DNA of 64,000 bases from Bacteroides sp. (lineage in GTDB: Bacteria; Bacteroidota; Bacteroidia; Bacteroidales; Bacteroidaceae), in NCBI GenBank assembly GCA_021202275.1, contig JAJQDI010000015.1, positions 1 to 64,000 of the forward strand. The letters run 5' to 3'. The notes below the pieces were generated by a model. That model worked only from the letters and a program-made list of their open reading frames with translations. It was not told where the DNA came from and ran no database searches. Shown piece after piece: positions 8,444 through 17,732 of this stretch. Made by a program: the position numbers and the translations under genes. Numbering within the stretch: the first letter of the stretch is position 1; each line of letters starts with the position of its first letter.

Positions 8444-10114
8444 TCAGTTCCCGATCCGGTCTCCCAATAAAGTCCTGGCATTGGACAGGGCAGCTTCCGT
8501 CAGTGTAGCTCCACTCAGCATATGAGCGATCTCTTCTACCCGCTCCTTATCATCGAGACACCGGATATGGCTGTTGGTTTCCACGTCATTGTCCAATTTA
8601 TAGACCCTGTAATGGGCTTTTCCCCGGGAAGCGATCTGAGGCAAATGGGTTATACTAATCACCTGACGGTTGCAATCTCCCATTTCCTGCATGATATCAG
8701 CCATACGGTCGGCAATCTCACCGGAAACTCCCGTATCTATTTCATCGAAAATAATAGTAGGCAATTTCACCGCGCCCGCGATCATGGCTTTCACAGAAAG
8801 CATGACACGTGCTATCTCTCCCCCCGAAGCAACCGTAGAAACCGGTTGCAACAGTCCGTTTTTATTGGCAGAGAAAAGGAAATTTACCGTGTCTTCTCCC
8901 CACGGCCCTATCTCTTTACGGCTTCCCATTTCCACCTTGAAACGGATATTGGGCATACCCAGCGGTAAAAGACGCGCAACCATTTGCTTCTCTACCTCAC
9001 GGGCAGCATGCTGTCTTCTTTTGGTCAGTTGAGCAGACTGTTCTTTCAGTTCTTTATACAGTTTGTCTCGTTGTAAGGTCAATTCCGCGATCTTATCTTC
9101 ATAAGAGGTAATAGAAGAAAGACGCTCCTGAAAACCCGTCATCAACGCCAACAACTCTTCCAGTGTCTGCACCCGGTGTTTCTGTTGAAGAGAATAGATC
9201 ACATTGAGCCGGTCATTGACCTCTTCCAGACGGACCGGATCGAAATCTATATTTTCTCCCCGGCTGGCTACATCCTGAGCCACATCTTTCAATTCTATAT
9301 AGGTACTTTCTACTCTTTCGGCCAGTTCCTCAGCCGTCTGATAGACTTTCTGCAGTTGTAAGAGTGTATGCAAAGATTCTTTCAAAGCGGCAAGCAAACC
9401 TCCGTCATCGGAAGACAGAATCTGTTCTACACGGTACAGACCGGCTTTGATCTCTTCGGCATGTGTCAGCAATTCTATCTCCTGTTCGAGTTGCTCCTGC
9501 TCCCCTTCCTGCAGACTGGCCTCTTCCAGTTGCTCCAGTTGAAAACGAATGTAATCTTCATCCGCCCGGCTCTGTTCGGCCTGTGCCAGGATCTCTTCCA
9601 GTTGGCAACCCAACTGCTTCCACTGCTGGTACAACCGGTGGTAGGTTTCGAGTACTTCCTGATTGTGTCCGAGAATATCCAGTACATTGAGTTGGAAACC
9701 TTCTTTGTTCAATAACAAGTTCTGATATTGGGAATGAACATCGATCAACTGTTCTCCCAGCTCTTTCATTTGTGCCAGAGAAGCAGGAGTATCGTTGATG
9801 AAGGCGCGACTTTTTCCATTACTTTGTATCTCCCGCCGCAGAATACATTCGTCGTCATACTCCAGCTCATTCTCTTCGAAAAACGAATTCATTCCATATC
9901 CTGCTATGTCAAAACGAGCTTCTATAATGCATTTGGAAGCTCCGCGACGCAAAGACTTTATATCCGCGCGCTGACCTAACAGTAAACCTATGGCACCTAA
10001 AATGATCGACTTTCCCGCTCCTGTTTCACCAGTAATCACAGAAAAGCCGGCCCCGAAAAAGATATCCAGTTTCCCGATCAATGCATAGTTTTGTATGTAT
10101 AGTGAACGTAACAT
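8444..10114 (-). CDS. recN: DNA repair protein RecN
   Basis: An SMC-like ATPase of 556 residues that acts in double-strand break repair. Walker A GETGAGKS lies near residue 29 of the N-terminal head domain. A long coiled-coil region rich in Glu, Leu and Gln follows at about 155-370. The C-terminal head has the signature ASGGEIARVML and Walker B TIIFDEIDTGVSG. The D-loop and H-loop region ITHLPQIAS is also present. Length and domain order are normal for RecN. Confidence 0.96.
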   Translation of the reverse strand: MLRSLYIQNYALIGKLDIFFGAGFSVITGETGAGKSIILGAIGLLLGQRADIKSLRRGASKCIIEARFDIAGYGMNSFFEENELEYDDECILRREIQSNGKSRAFINDTPASLAQMKELGEQLIDVHSQYQNLLLNKEGFQLNVLDILGHNQEVLETYHRLYQQWKQLGCQLEEILAQAEQSRADEDYIRFQLEQLEEASLQEGEQEQLEQEIELLTHAEEIKAGLYRVEQILSSDDGGLLAALKESLHTLLQLQKVYQTAEELAERVESTYIELKDVAQDVASRGENIDFDPVRLEEVNDRLNVIYSLQQKHRVQTLEELLALMTGFQERLSSITSYEDKIAELTLQRDKLYKELKEQSAQLTKRRQHAAREVEKQMVARLLPLGMPNIRFKVEMGSRKEIGPWGEDTVNFLFSANKNGLLQPVSTVASGGEIARVMLSVKAMIAGAVKLPTIIFDEIDTGVSGEIADRMADIMQEMGDCNRQVISITHLPQIASRGKAHYRVYKLDNDVETNSHIRCLDDKERVEEIAHMLSGATLTEAALSNARTLLGDRIGN

Positions 10115-10118
10115 AAAA

Positions 10119-10152
10119 AGATTTACGATTTACTGATTTACAATTTACGATG
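10119..10152. repeat. ATTTACGATT-family intergenic repeat
   Basis: Units GATTTACGATTTAC, TGATTTACAATTTACGATGG lie between the recN start and the coaBC end. The orientation and the terminal GATGGAA match the copy at 8306-8342. Confidence 0.65.
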
Positions 10153-10247
10153 GAAGGTTGTGGTTTACAATTTGTTTGACAAAAGAGTGAAGAATAACCG
10201 ATCCCTTTACATAGCTGCCGAACTTTATCTCAAAAAGATCAGTCCTT

Positions 10248-11462
10248 TCACTGCTGACAAGCATGCTGTTCCAGTTCCGCAACCAACCGATCCACAATAT
10301 CTTTGGCCACCTCTTTCTTAGACTTCAAACCATAGTCAGTTTTACCGTTCCTGTCTAAAATAGAGATCTTGTTGGTATCGCAACAAAAACCAGCTCCCTT
10401 ATCCTGCAAAGAATTCAGAACAATGAAATCCAGATTCTTACGTACCCGTTTTTCCGTTGCATTCTTTTGTTCGTCGTGGGTCTCCAGAGCAAACCCCACC
10501 AATACCTGATCCGGTCTTTTCATTTTTCCCAGAGCGGCGGCAATATCCCGGGTGGGTACCAACCTTAATATCATTTCGTCTCCCTGTCTTCTGATCTTAT
10601 TCTCAGCAACTACCTCCGGCGTGAAGTCTGCCACTGCCGCACATAAAATGGCTGCATCCATCTGAGGATAAAGATTTACAGCAACGTCATACATCTCCGA
10701 GGCAGATTCCACATCTACCCGATGTATAGCCGGATGGACCATCTCCTCCTGTACAGGACCTGTAAGCAAAGTTACCTCTGCTCCCCTGGCCACACAGGCT
10801 TCCGCCAGGGCAAAGCCCATTTTCCCGGAAGAATAATTACCGATAAAACGTACAGGATCTATTTTCTCATAAGTCGGGCCCGCATTGATCAGGATCTTCT
10901 TCCCTTTTAACTGCGCAGAAGCAGCAAAAAAATCCTCCAGCACAGCTATGATCTGTTCCGGTTCTTCCATCCGCCCCTTACCCACCAGATGACTGGCAAG
11001 TTCACCGGAAGCAGGTTCTATGATGTGATTCCCGTAAGAACGCAGTATGTTCAGATTCTGTTGTGTAGAGGGATGTGCAAACATATCCAGATCCATAGCA
11101 GGTGCCACAAACACAGGAGCTTTGGCAGAAAGATAGGTAGTGATCAGCATATTATCTGCGACTCCATGGGCCATCTTCCCCAGTGTAGCGGCTGTAGCCG
11201 GAGCAATCAGCATCGCATCGGCCCAGAGTCCCAGATCTACATGGCTGTTCCAGGTTCCGTCCCGTTGTGCGAAGAATTCGCTTATAACCGGTTTACTGGT
11301 CAATGCCGACAAGGTTATGGGAGTTATGAATTCTTTACCTGCGGGTGTAATAACCACCTGCACTTCCGCACCTTTTTTTATAAGCCCACGTATGATGTAA
11401 CAAGCCTTATATGCTGCGATACTGCCTGTAATTCCAAGTACTATCTTTTTTCCGTTGAGCAT
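10248..11462 (-). CDS. coaBC: CoaBC: phosphopantothenoylcysteine decarboxylase / phosphopantothenate-cysteine ligase
   Basis: This bifunctional coenzyme A biosynthesis enzyme has 404 residues when started at ATG 11462 (LNGKKIVLGITGSIAAYK). An upstream in-frame ATG (11495) would run into the exonuclease gene and is less likely. The N-terminal flavodoxin-like CoaC half includes GSIAAYKA, the active-site His region (SHVDLGLWADAMLIAPATA) and PAMDLDMF. The CoaB half carries INAGPTYEKIDPVRFIGNYSSGKMG and CAAVADFTP. The gap to the upstream exonuclease is 7 bases, so the two are probably cotranscribed. Confidence 0.96.
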   Translation of the reverse strand: MLNGKKIVLGITGSIAAYKACYIIRGLIKKGAEVQVVITPAGKEFITPITLSALTSKPVISEFFAQRDGTWNSHVDLGLWADAMLIAPATAATLGKMAHGVADNMLITTYLSAKAPVFVAPAMDLDMFAHPSTQQNLNILRSYGNHIIEPASGELASHLVGKGRMEEPEQIIAVLEDFFAASAQLKGKKILINAGPTYEKIDPVRFIGNYSSGKMGFALAEACVARGAEVTLLTGPVQEEMVHPAIHRVDVESASEMYDVAVNLYPQMDAAILCAAVADFTPEVVAENKIRRQGDEMILRLVPTRDIAAALGKMKRPDQVLVGFALETHDEQKNATEKRVRKNLDFIVLNSLQDKGAGFCCDTNKISILDRNGKTDYGLKSKKEVAKDIVDRLVAELEQHACQQ

Positions 11463-11469
11463 GTTTCTC

Positions 11470-12246
11470 TTACAGTAGTTTTCCTGCCATTTCACGAAGT
11501 CGTATCTTCGTCAACATGGCTTTGGTATTCAATGTAAAATCTCCATTTAACATCCAGCCATAGTAGCCGGGATCCCGTTGCAGCACCTGGCTTACTGGTA
11601 TTCCTTTGTATTTTCCGAAATTAAATACCTCTATTCCCTCCGCATTGTATACCATCCGACCAGCAAAATCCACATTGCGGTTGAAGCTGGAGAATTCGGC
11701 CAGAGCCGCCACATCATTCACCAGTTCGGGATAACGATCCAGCTGAGACATCAGTACCTCATAGGTAGCCCGGGTATCTGCTTCTGCCGAATGTGCTTCA
11801 TGCAAATCCTTTTCGCAATAAAACTTATAAGCAGCTGACAACGTGCGTTGTTCCATTTTATGGAAAATCACCTGTACATCTATCATTTTCCTGCGTGACA
11901 TATCCATATCAACCCCTGCCCGCAAAAACTCTTCCGCGAGTAAAGGTATATCAAACCGGTTCGAATTAAACCCGGCCAGGTCACATCCCTCTATGTCATT
12001 GGCAATGGTACGCGCCACCTCCCTGAAAGTAGGAGAATCGGCCACATCGTCATCATAGATACCATGAATAGCTGACGAGGTGGCCGGAATAGGTATTTCC
12101 GGATTGATCCGGAATGTTTTTGATTCTTCGTTACCGTTGGGATAGACTTTCAGATAACAGATCTCAACTATCCTGTCGGTATTTATATTAATCCCCGTCG
12201 TCTCCAGATCAAAGAAGACGAGGGGATTTTTCAAATTTAATTTCAT
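11470..12246 (-). CDS. DnaQ-like 3'-5' exonuclease (DEDD superfamily)
   Basis: A 258-residue RNase T/DnaQ-type exonuclease. Exo I is FFDLETTGI (Asp and Glu ligands). Exo II is in CDLAGFNSNRFDIPLL, and Exo III is HSAEADTRATYEVL with the catalytic H and D. The C-terminal 60 residues (FNFGKYKGIPVSQV and so on) form a small extra domain seen in Bacteroidetes homologues. It may be a proofreading-type or DNA repair exonuclease; the cellular partner is not known. It lies between dnaN and coaBC in the same direction. Confidence 0.9.
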   Translation of the reverse strand: MKLNLKNPLVFFDLETTGININTDRIVEICYLKVYPNGNEESKTFRINPEIPIPATSSAIHGIYDDDVADSPTFREVARTIANDIEGCDLAGFNSNRFDIPLLAEEFLRAGVDMDMSRRKMIDVQVIFHKMEQRTLSAAYKFYCEKDLHEAHSAEADTRATYEVLMSQLDRYPELVNDVAALAEFSSFNRNVDFAGRMVYNAEGIEVFNFGKYKGIPVSQVLQRDPGYYGWMLNGDFTLNTKAMLTKIRLREMAGKLL

Positions 12247-12311
12247 TCTTATAGAGTTTGTGTATCCTGTAATTAAGGTTCGCGAATCGGAACAAAGACA
12301 GATCTACCCTG

Positions 12312-13436
12312 TCAATCGTTCAGCATCATCGGCATCAGAAGCATCAACAGATCTTCTTTCTGTGCCTGTTCGACCGGAATGATCACTCCTGCACGGGAAG
12401 GATCTGCCAGTTCAATGATCACTTCATCCGAAGAAATGTTATTCAATATATCGATCAGGAAGGTGGACTTAAATCCGATGCTCATGGGATTACCGGCATA
12501 CTGACAAACCTGTGTTTCTTCCGCGGAAGTAGAGAAATCTATATCCTGTGCAGAGATCACCATCTGATTCTCCTGCACACGTAATTTGATCAGGCTGCTT
12601 GCCTGAGAAGAAAAGATAGATACACGTCTGAGGGCACCGATCAATTGCTGACGATCCACTGTCACCTTATGCGGATTGTTTTGCGGGATCACCGAGTTGT
12701 AATTGGGATAACGTCCTTCGATCAGGCGACATACCATACGGTAATTCTCCATCGTAAACATGGCGTTGCGTTCATCAAACTCTATTTTTACCATCCCGGC
12801 CTCTTTCGGAAGCAGATTTTTCAACAGATTGGATGGTTTTTTAGGCAGAATAAATGCAGCCCTTTCACTTCCCCTGGCAGCCAACGTCTTGCAACGAACG
12901 AGTTTGTGACCATCGGAAGCCACCAACGTAATGTCTTCGGTGGTAATATCGAAATAGATACCATTCATCACCGGCCGTAGTTCATCATCCGCCGTAGCAA
13001 ACACCGAACGATTGATGCCGGCAAGCAGGACCTCCGCATTCATCTCCACTTGTACCGCACTTTCTCCCAAGGTAGCCGAAAGCGGGAATTCATCCGCGTT
13101 CTGCCCCATCAGGCTGTATTTACCGTTCATGTACTGTACCGTGATCTCTTTTGTCTCCGGATTGATCGCAAAAGAAAGTGGCTGTTCCGGGATCTCTTTC
13201 AACGCATCCAACAGAGTCTTGGCGGTGACCGCGATCTTACCGTTACTGTCACTTTCGTTCACTTCTACGGAGGTAACCATGGTGGTCTCGCTATCTGATA
13301 CCGTAATGGTCAACGTGCCGTCTTCCAGTTGAAAAAGGAAACAATCCAGTATAGGTAACGCGTTCTTTGAATTTATCACGCGGCTAACTGCCTGTAAATG
13401 GCTAAAAAGCGCAGTACTCGAAACGATAAATTTCAT
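12312..13436 (-). CDS. dnaN: DNA polymerase III beta subunit (sliding clamp)
   Basis: A 374-residue protein with the three-fold beta-clamp architecture. The N-terminus MKFIVSSTALFSHLQAVSRV, the central LVASDGHKLVRCK stretch and the C-terminal LLMLLMPMML tail are hallmark regions. The clamp encircles DNA and tethers polymerase III. It has its own promoter in the divergent region with the DUF3127 gene, and leads leftward into the exonuclease-coaBC-recN group. Confidence 0.97.
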   Translation of the reverse strand: MKFIVSSTALFSHLQAVSRVINSKNALPILDCFLFQLEDGTLTITVSDSETTMVTSVEVNESDSNGKIAVTAKTLLDALKEIPEQPLSFAINPETKEITVQYMNGKYSLMGQNADEFPLSATLGESAVQVEMNAEVLLAGINRSVFATADDELRPVMNGIYFDITTEDITLVASDGHKLVRCKTLAARGSERAAFILPKKPSNLLKNLLPKEAGMVKIEFDERNAMFTMENYRMVCRLIEGRYPNYNSVIPQNNPHKVTVDRQQLIGALRRVSIFSSQASSLIKLRVQENQMVISAQDIDFSTSAEETQVCQYAGNPMSIGFKSTFLIDILNNISSDEVIIELADPSRAGVIIPVEQAQKEDLLMLLMPMMLND

Positions 13437-13475
13437 ATATTCCGTGTATTTTAATGTTTATTATATCTTAAACGA

Positions 13476-13508
13476 CAAAGTTACAAAAAAAGATTCGGTT
13501 GCAGCAAA
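13476..13508 (-). promoter_or_regulatory. dnaN promoter
   Basis: On the minus strand TTTG (13505-13508) is followed, after 21 bases, by TAACTTTG (13476-13483), an exact match to TAnnTTTG. The leader to the dnaN ATG is about 40 bases. Confidence 0.7.
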
Positions 13509-13536
13509 AAACGATAGGAAAAACCATGGCAACTCC

Positions 13537-13567
13537 TTGAATTATCTCCTGGAAAATTGTAACTTCG
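13537..13567 (+). promoter_or_regulatory. Promoter of the DUF3127 gene
   Basis: TTG at 13537-13539 and TAACTTCG at 13560-13567 are separated by 20 bases. The -7 box differs from TAnnTTTG at one position. It lies 23 bases upstream of the ATG at 13591 and is divergent from the dnaN promoter. Confidence 0.55.
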
Positions 13568-13590
13568 CACCATCAAATAAATTAATCATA

Positions 13591-13959
13591 ATGGAATTTA
13601 CAGGAAAAATAATTGCAATCCTCCCTCCCAGAGGAGGTGTATCCAAACAGGGCAATGAATGGAAAGCTCAGGAATTTGTGATTGAAAGTCACGATCAATA
13701 TCCACGTAAGATGTGCTTCGATGTGTTCGGTGAAGATAAACTCAGTCAGTTTAATATCCAGATGGGTGAAGAGCTTACCGTATCCTTTGATATTGATGCC
13801 CGACAATGGCAGGATCGCTGGTTCAATAGTATACGCGTATGGAAAGTAGAACGTGTAGCTGCCGGCGCATCGTTTGATGCCGGATCTCCGGTTCCTCCTC
13901 CCGCTGCTTCTGCGCCGGAGTTTATTCCCGGAGATGTGAAGGATGATCTGCCTTTCTGA
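13591..13959 (+). CDS. DUF3127 domain protein, possible OB-fold single-strand DNA binding
   Basis: Started at ATG 13591 this is a 122-residue protein (MEFTGKIIAILPPRGG). Longer in-frame starts would cross the promoter region and are rejected. The first 95 residues match the DUF3127 pattern, which is common in Bacteroidetes: QEFVIESHDQYPRKMCFDVFG, then VSFDIDARQWQDRWFNSIRVWK. The tail is rich in Pro and Ala and ends in an acidic, hydrophobic tip (DVKDDLPF) strongly reminiscent of the SSB C-terminal peptide. That tip and the dnaN neighbour support a role with replication proteins, but this is inference. Confidence 0.8.
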   Translation: MEFTGKIIAILPPRGGVSKQGNEWKAQEFVIESHDQYPRKMCFDVFGEDKLSQFNIQMGEELTVSFDIDARQWQDRWFNSIRVWKVERVAAGASFDAGSPVPPPAASAPEFIPGDVKDDLPF

Positions 13960-13989
13960 TCAGGGATCCCATTTAGAAAATATGACTTA

Positions 13990-14026
13990 ACGGTCTTGTA
14001 TGGAAGTGTACAGGACCGTTTTTATT
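13990..14026 (+). terminator. Rho-independent terminator after the DUF3127 gene
   Basis: Arms ACGGTCTTGTA and TACAGGACCGT (one wobble pair) enclose an 8-base loop and are followed by TTTTATTTT. Confidence 0.8.
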
Positions 14027-14057
14027 TTCCCGGTTACCCGTAAGAAGTGCGATTTAT

Positions 14058-15683
14058 TCAGGACCCTTTATAGATCAATACAATATTCGGGTAAATTACC
14101 CCATTGGAACAGGTGAACTGAGTGGCCAGTATAAAATGCCTGAAAAAATCCTGGTTACGGAAAAAGAAATTAGGGATCAGTCTTACGTAATTTTCAGGCT
14201 GAATGAATATATCCCCGAAATCAACCATCTGCATAAAATTGTAAGTGGCAGACAGACTGGAAATCCCTTCTTCATAAGCCGGTGTATCGTCGAGGACCTC
14301 TCCTCTATCTAAGAAATAAATATAAGAAGACAGACTTTCCGTGTCCGGAGCAATCAGCAAGCGTCCTTTATAGAAAGCAGCATAGGTATACAATGCAGAC
14401 TCTGTGATACCTGTCAATTGAGTGAACAATGTGTTGCGGGGAAGCGGATAAAAAGTATACGTCCATCCCAGAGAATGGTAATACTCCCTCGGCTTTGCCG
14501 GGAATGATGCGTCTTCGGCCGGAGTCGTTTGTATCAGGTTGCGAAGACGACGCTCTGCCTGTGTCACATCTTGTACCGGAAAACTCATGACCGCGCATAG
14601 CTGCTCCAGTGTATCAGCCGGATGGAAAAGGGTAGTCACCAGGTTATCTCCGGCATATTCCATAAAGAAACCCAACATTTCTTCATCTCTTTCCTTGATG
14701 TAATTGGAATAGGTGGCCGTAGCATATTCATGAGAAGAGGTGAACCGGAACATAGTATGCAGATCGGAAACAGCCCATTTGTTGAAGAAAAAAGTGGAAG
14801 CCGGTAGTATATCTCCCGGAAAACCCCCTACTGGTTCCTGACATCGAAGCGCATTGGTAAAACTAACTGTTGTACTATCGTTCTCATGGCTGACACCGGA
14901 GAAATAGATGACATCTCCGTTCATCTTCATATCAAATTCTGTCCATCCTCCCAGCTGCGACTGAGAAGGGATACCGTCTGTTGTCTTTCCCAGATCCACC
15001 GAATGCATACGTACATAGATGGTAGCAGGGATATTTGCTCGCCTGCCCGCGTGTACTTTTTCAAAAGTCTTATCATTGATCAGACTTTCCCCGGACAGCC
15101 GCGCGTCGATCACCTCTTCAATCAATTTTTTCTGATAACTGATCGCTATGAATTGCGTAGTAAAATAACAGGCCAGAAAATTATCGTCAGGCATGGGATA
15201 TATCCATATCTCCTGCCCTTTGTAGTCGAATATTTTAGAAGGGAATGTACTGATACAGTATTCTTTTATAAACCTTTCCACCAGTTCATAATCTCCGTTG
15301 CCCAACGTACAGTAAAGTACCTGATTCCTATCGTTATCCGGTGCATGGAAACTGATCAGCAATTTGTTCATCTGTTTGCTCAGTCCATGAGGGGTCTGGT
15401 CGACCAGCGTATGTAAATGCAATTTGAGGTAAGAAAACAATTTGGAGATAAAAAGGAAACGATCTTCTTTACTACAACTCAATTCATTCACCTCCTGGAT
15501 AAATCCCACCATATGATCGGTTTCCAGAATAGCGGTCGTACTTACAGGGACTAACGTGTACAGGTCAAAATTCTCTGCCTGTTCCACAGCAGACAAACGC
15601 CTGTAAGAATAGGTTCCTATTCCCAGACAGAACACAAGAATCAGCGTAAAAAGTATAATCTTAACCCAAATATGTAGTTTCAT
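14058..15683 (-). CDS. Membrane-anchored hypothetical protein (DUF3352-like)
   Basis: A 541-residue protein not recognised with confidence. Residues 6-26 form one hydrophobic segment (VKIILFTLILVFCLGIG) that is probably an uncleaved anchor, and the rest is soluble and likely periplasmic. Its overall style (long, Phe- and Tyr-rich, with LVPVSTTAILETDH after the anchor) resembles DUF3352-type proteins conserved in Bacteroidetes, whose function is unknown. No catalytic motif is visible. It runs leftward, with 230 bases separating it from the MBL-fold gene. Confidence 0.6.
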   Translation of the reverse strand: MKLHIWVKIILFTLILVFCLGIGTYSYRRLSAVEQAENFDLYTLVPVSTTAILETDHMVGFIQEVNELSCSKEDRFLFISKLFSYLKLHLHTLVDQTPHGLSKQMNKLLISFHAPDNDRNQVLYCTLGNGDYELVERFIKEYCISTFPSKIFDYKGQEIWIYPMPDDNFLACYFTTQFIAISYQKKLIEEVIDARLSGESLINDKTFEKVHAGRRANIPATIYVRMHSVDLGKTTDGIPSQSQLGGWTEFDMKMNGDVIYFSGVSHENDSTTVSFTNALRCQEPVGGFPGDILPASTFFFNKWAVSDLHTMFRFTSSHEYATATYSNYIKERDEEMLGFFMEYAGDNLVTTLFHPADTLEQLCAVMSFPVQDVTQAERRLRNLIQTTPAEDASFPAKPREYYHSLGWTYTFYPLPRNTLFTQLTGITESALYTYAAFYKGRLLIAPDTESLSSYIYFLDRGEVLDDTPAYEEGISSLSATYNFMQMVDFGDIFIQPENYVRLIPNFFFRNQDFFRHFILATQFTCSNGVIYPNIVLIYKGS

Positions 15684-15914
15684 GATCTGCTATTTTCTCC
15701 CATTGAACAAAAATAGCACCTTTTATCAAAAAAAACAAAATTTGATATATATAAACTTTCATTCACGAATGGAATATCTATCGGAATATACAGATTTATT
15801 TATATCTTCATACTCCACAAGTCCAACTATAACTATATGATCTATTGTCTTGCCGGTAGATCGGATTTCACTCTATATGTTTCTACCATCTGTTTTCAGG
15901 TCTTGCTTCCCACT

Positions 15915-16679
15915 CTATTTCCAGGTGATCTCCAACCCATCGTAAGCCAGATGAATATGTTCCGGAAGTTCTTTCTCCCGCACCGCGTGCAGCCCCATCT
16001 GATGACTCATGTGTATAAACCAGGTCTGTTCCGCACCGATCCGCCCGGCGGTCTTCAAGGCTTCTTCGAGGTTCTGGTGAGTATCATGAGGAGCAAGACG
16101 CAACGCATTGATAAAAAGCTGCTTTACTCCCTGAAGTTGTAAAAAGGTCTCTTCCGGCAGAGAAGATACATCGGTCACATAGCCCATTTCTCCGATACGA
16201 AAACCCACGATCGGCAATTTGCCATGCATAGCACGCAGAGGAATGACCTGTGTAGTGTTTATTTCAAAAGGCTCACCTATCTCTATAGACCGCAAAAGGA
16301 TGGCGGGTACTCCCGGGTAACGATGTTCGGCAAAACAGTAAGGAAGCCGGGTCCGTAACCGGTCGGCAGTCACTTTCTCCGCATATACAGGGATCTCTCC
16401 GAAGCGACAAAACGGACGCAGATCGTCCACTCCTCCCACATGATCGTAATGTTCGTGAGTAAGCAACACTGCATCCAGTTTTTCAAACGGAAGAGGAAGC
16501 ATTTGCTGCCGGAAATCCGGTCCGCAATCGATCAGTATCCTGGCATCCTCCGTTTCTACCAGAGCAGAAGTACGCAAACGATGATCCCGTGGGTCGGTCG
16601 ACACACAAACTTCACAGGTACAACCTATTTCCGGAACTCCCGTCGAAGTTCCGCTTCCCAATATAGTAACCTTCATCAA
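15915..16679 (-). CDS. MBL-fold metal-dependent hydrolase (PhnP-like)
   Basis: A 254-residue metallo-beta-lactamase-fold protein. GSGTSTGVPEIGCTCEVC near the N-terminus resembles PhnP/YycJ-like enzymes with a metal-binding Cys cluster. The metal-binding motif THEHYDHVGG (HxHxDH) is intact, and further ligands are likely in AMHGKLPIVGF, YVTDVSSL and WFIHMSHQMG. The likely activity is phosphodiester hydrolysis; the substrate is unknown. The start abuts the murB stop directly (16679/16680), so the two are probably cotranscribed. Confidence 0.88.
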   Translation of the reverse strand: MMKVTILGSGTSTGVPEIGCTCEVCVSTDPRDHRLRTSALVETEDARILIDCGPDFRQQMLPLPFEKLDAVLLTHEHYDHVGGVDDLRPFCRFGEIPVYAEKVTADRLRTRLPYCFAEHRYPGVPAILLRSIEIGEPFEINTTQVIPLRAMHGKLPIVGFRIGEMGYVTDVSSLPEETFLQLQGVKQLFINALRLAPHDTHQNLEEALKTAGRIGAEQTWFIHMSHQMGLHAVREKELPEHIHLAYDGLEITWK

Positions 16680-17708
16680 TTATTGTTTCTTTTTCCCGGA
16701 CAGACCGATCATACAGACTTCCGGATGAAGATCCAGACCAAATTCTTGTTGAATGGACCCGCGTATGGCATCTGACAGCCTCAGAATATCTTCTCCGGTA
16801 GCACCTCCCAGGTTCACAAGCACCAACGCCTGCTTCTCATACACACCGGCAGCACCCAGACTTTTTCCTTTCCATCCACATTGTTCAATCATCCATCCGG
16901 CAGGTATCTTTACCTTTTCTTCACCTACCTCATAGAATGGCATATCCGGATAACGTGCGTAGATCTCCTGAAATCTCTCCCGGGAAACTACCGGATTCAT
17001 AAAGAAGCTGCCTCCGTTGCCCCACTGTTTCGGATCGGGAAGTTTACTTTCACGTATGGCAATCACTGCTTTCCGCACATTCTCCAGCGTCAACTCCGGA
17101 TAGCGGTCAAGTTGTTGCCGGATATTTCCATATTCCAGGGTATACTGTTCCTGCTTGTTCAACCGATAAGTAACATAGGTAACAAACAGATCTTTTCTCT
17201 CCGCGTCTTTGAAGATACTGTTCCGGTATCCATAGCCACATTCATCTGCAAGGAAAACCTTTTTCTCTCCCCGGATGTTCACGGTCTCCACGTGAGTGAT
17301 CAGATCTTTTGCCTCCACTCCATAGGCCCCGATATTCTGAATGGCACTCGCACCTACCTCACCAGGGATATGAGACAGATTCTCGGCACCATACCAGCGT
17401 TGAGACACACTATAAGCTACAAAATCATCCCATGTAACACCCGCTCCCACACGCACATACACCTCTGATCCGGTTTCCTCTACGATCTCTATCCCTTTTA
17501 TACAGGAATGAAGGATCGTACCGGGGTAGAACTTTTCAAGGAAAAGCAGATTACTGCCCCCTCCGATATGCAGATAGGGAGCCACAATTGTGCCCTGTTT
17601 CAAGAGAGCGATCAATTCCTTCTCGCTATGGTATTCCACAAACCGACAGGCAGTTGCTTCAATACCGAATGTATTGTATGTAAATAAGGAAAAATTCTCC
17701 CGGATCAT
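16680..17708 (-). CDS. murB: UDP-N-acetylenolpyruvoylglucosamine reductase
   Basis: MurB makes UDP-MurNAc for peptidoglycan using FAD and NADPH in the cytoplasm. The 342-residue length fits the type I, E. coli-like enzyme. FAD-binding features are [11 protein letters not shown] and the [18 protein letters not shown] loop. The catalytic Ser lies in [12 protein letters not shown] and the C-terminal Glu in LHPEVCMIG. It lies immediately upstream of the MBL-fold hydrolase and 24 bases downstream of the lipoprotein gene. Confidence 0.96.
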   Translation of the reverse strand: MIRENFSLFTYNTFGIEATACRFVEYHSEKELIALLKQGTIVAPYLHIGGGSNLLFLEKFYPGTILHSCIKGIEIVEETGSEVYVRVGAGVTWDDFVAYSVSQRWYGAENLSHIPGEVGASAIQNIGAYGVEAKDLITHVETVNIRGEKKVFLADECGYGYRNSIFKDAERKDLFVTYVTYRLNKQEQYTLEYGNIRQQLDRYPELTLENVRKAVIAIRESKLPDPKQWGNGGSFFMNPVVSRERFQEIYARYPDMPFYEVGEEKVKIPAGWMIEQCGWKGKSLGAAGVYEKQALVLVNLGGATGEDILRLSDAIRGSIQQEFGLDLHPEVCMIGLSGKKKQ

Positions 17709-17732
17709 ATATTTGTCATTGATTATACCTGG

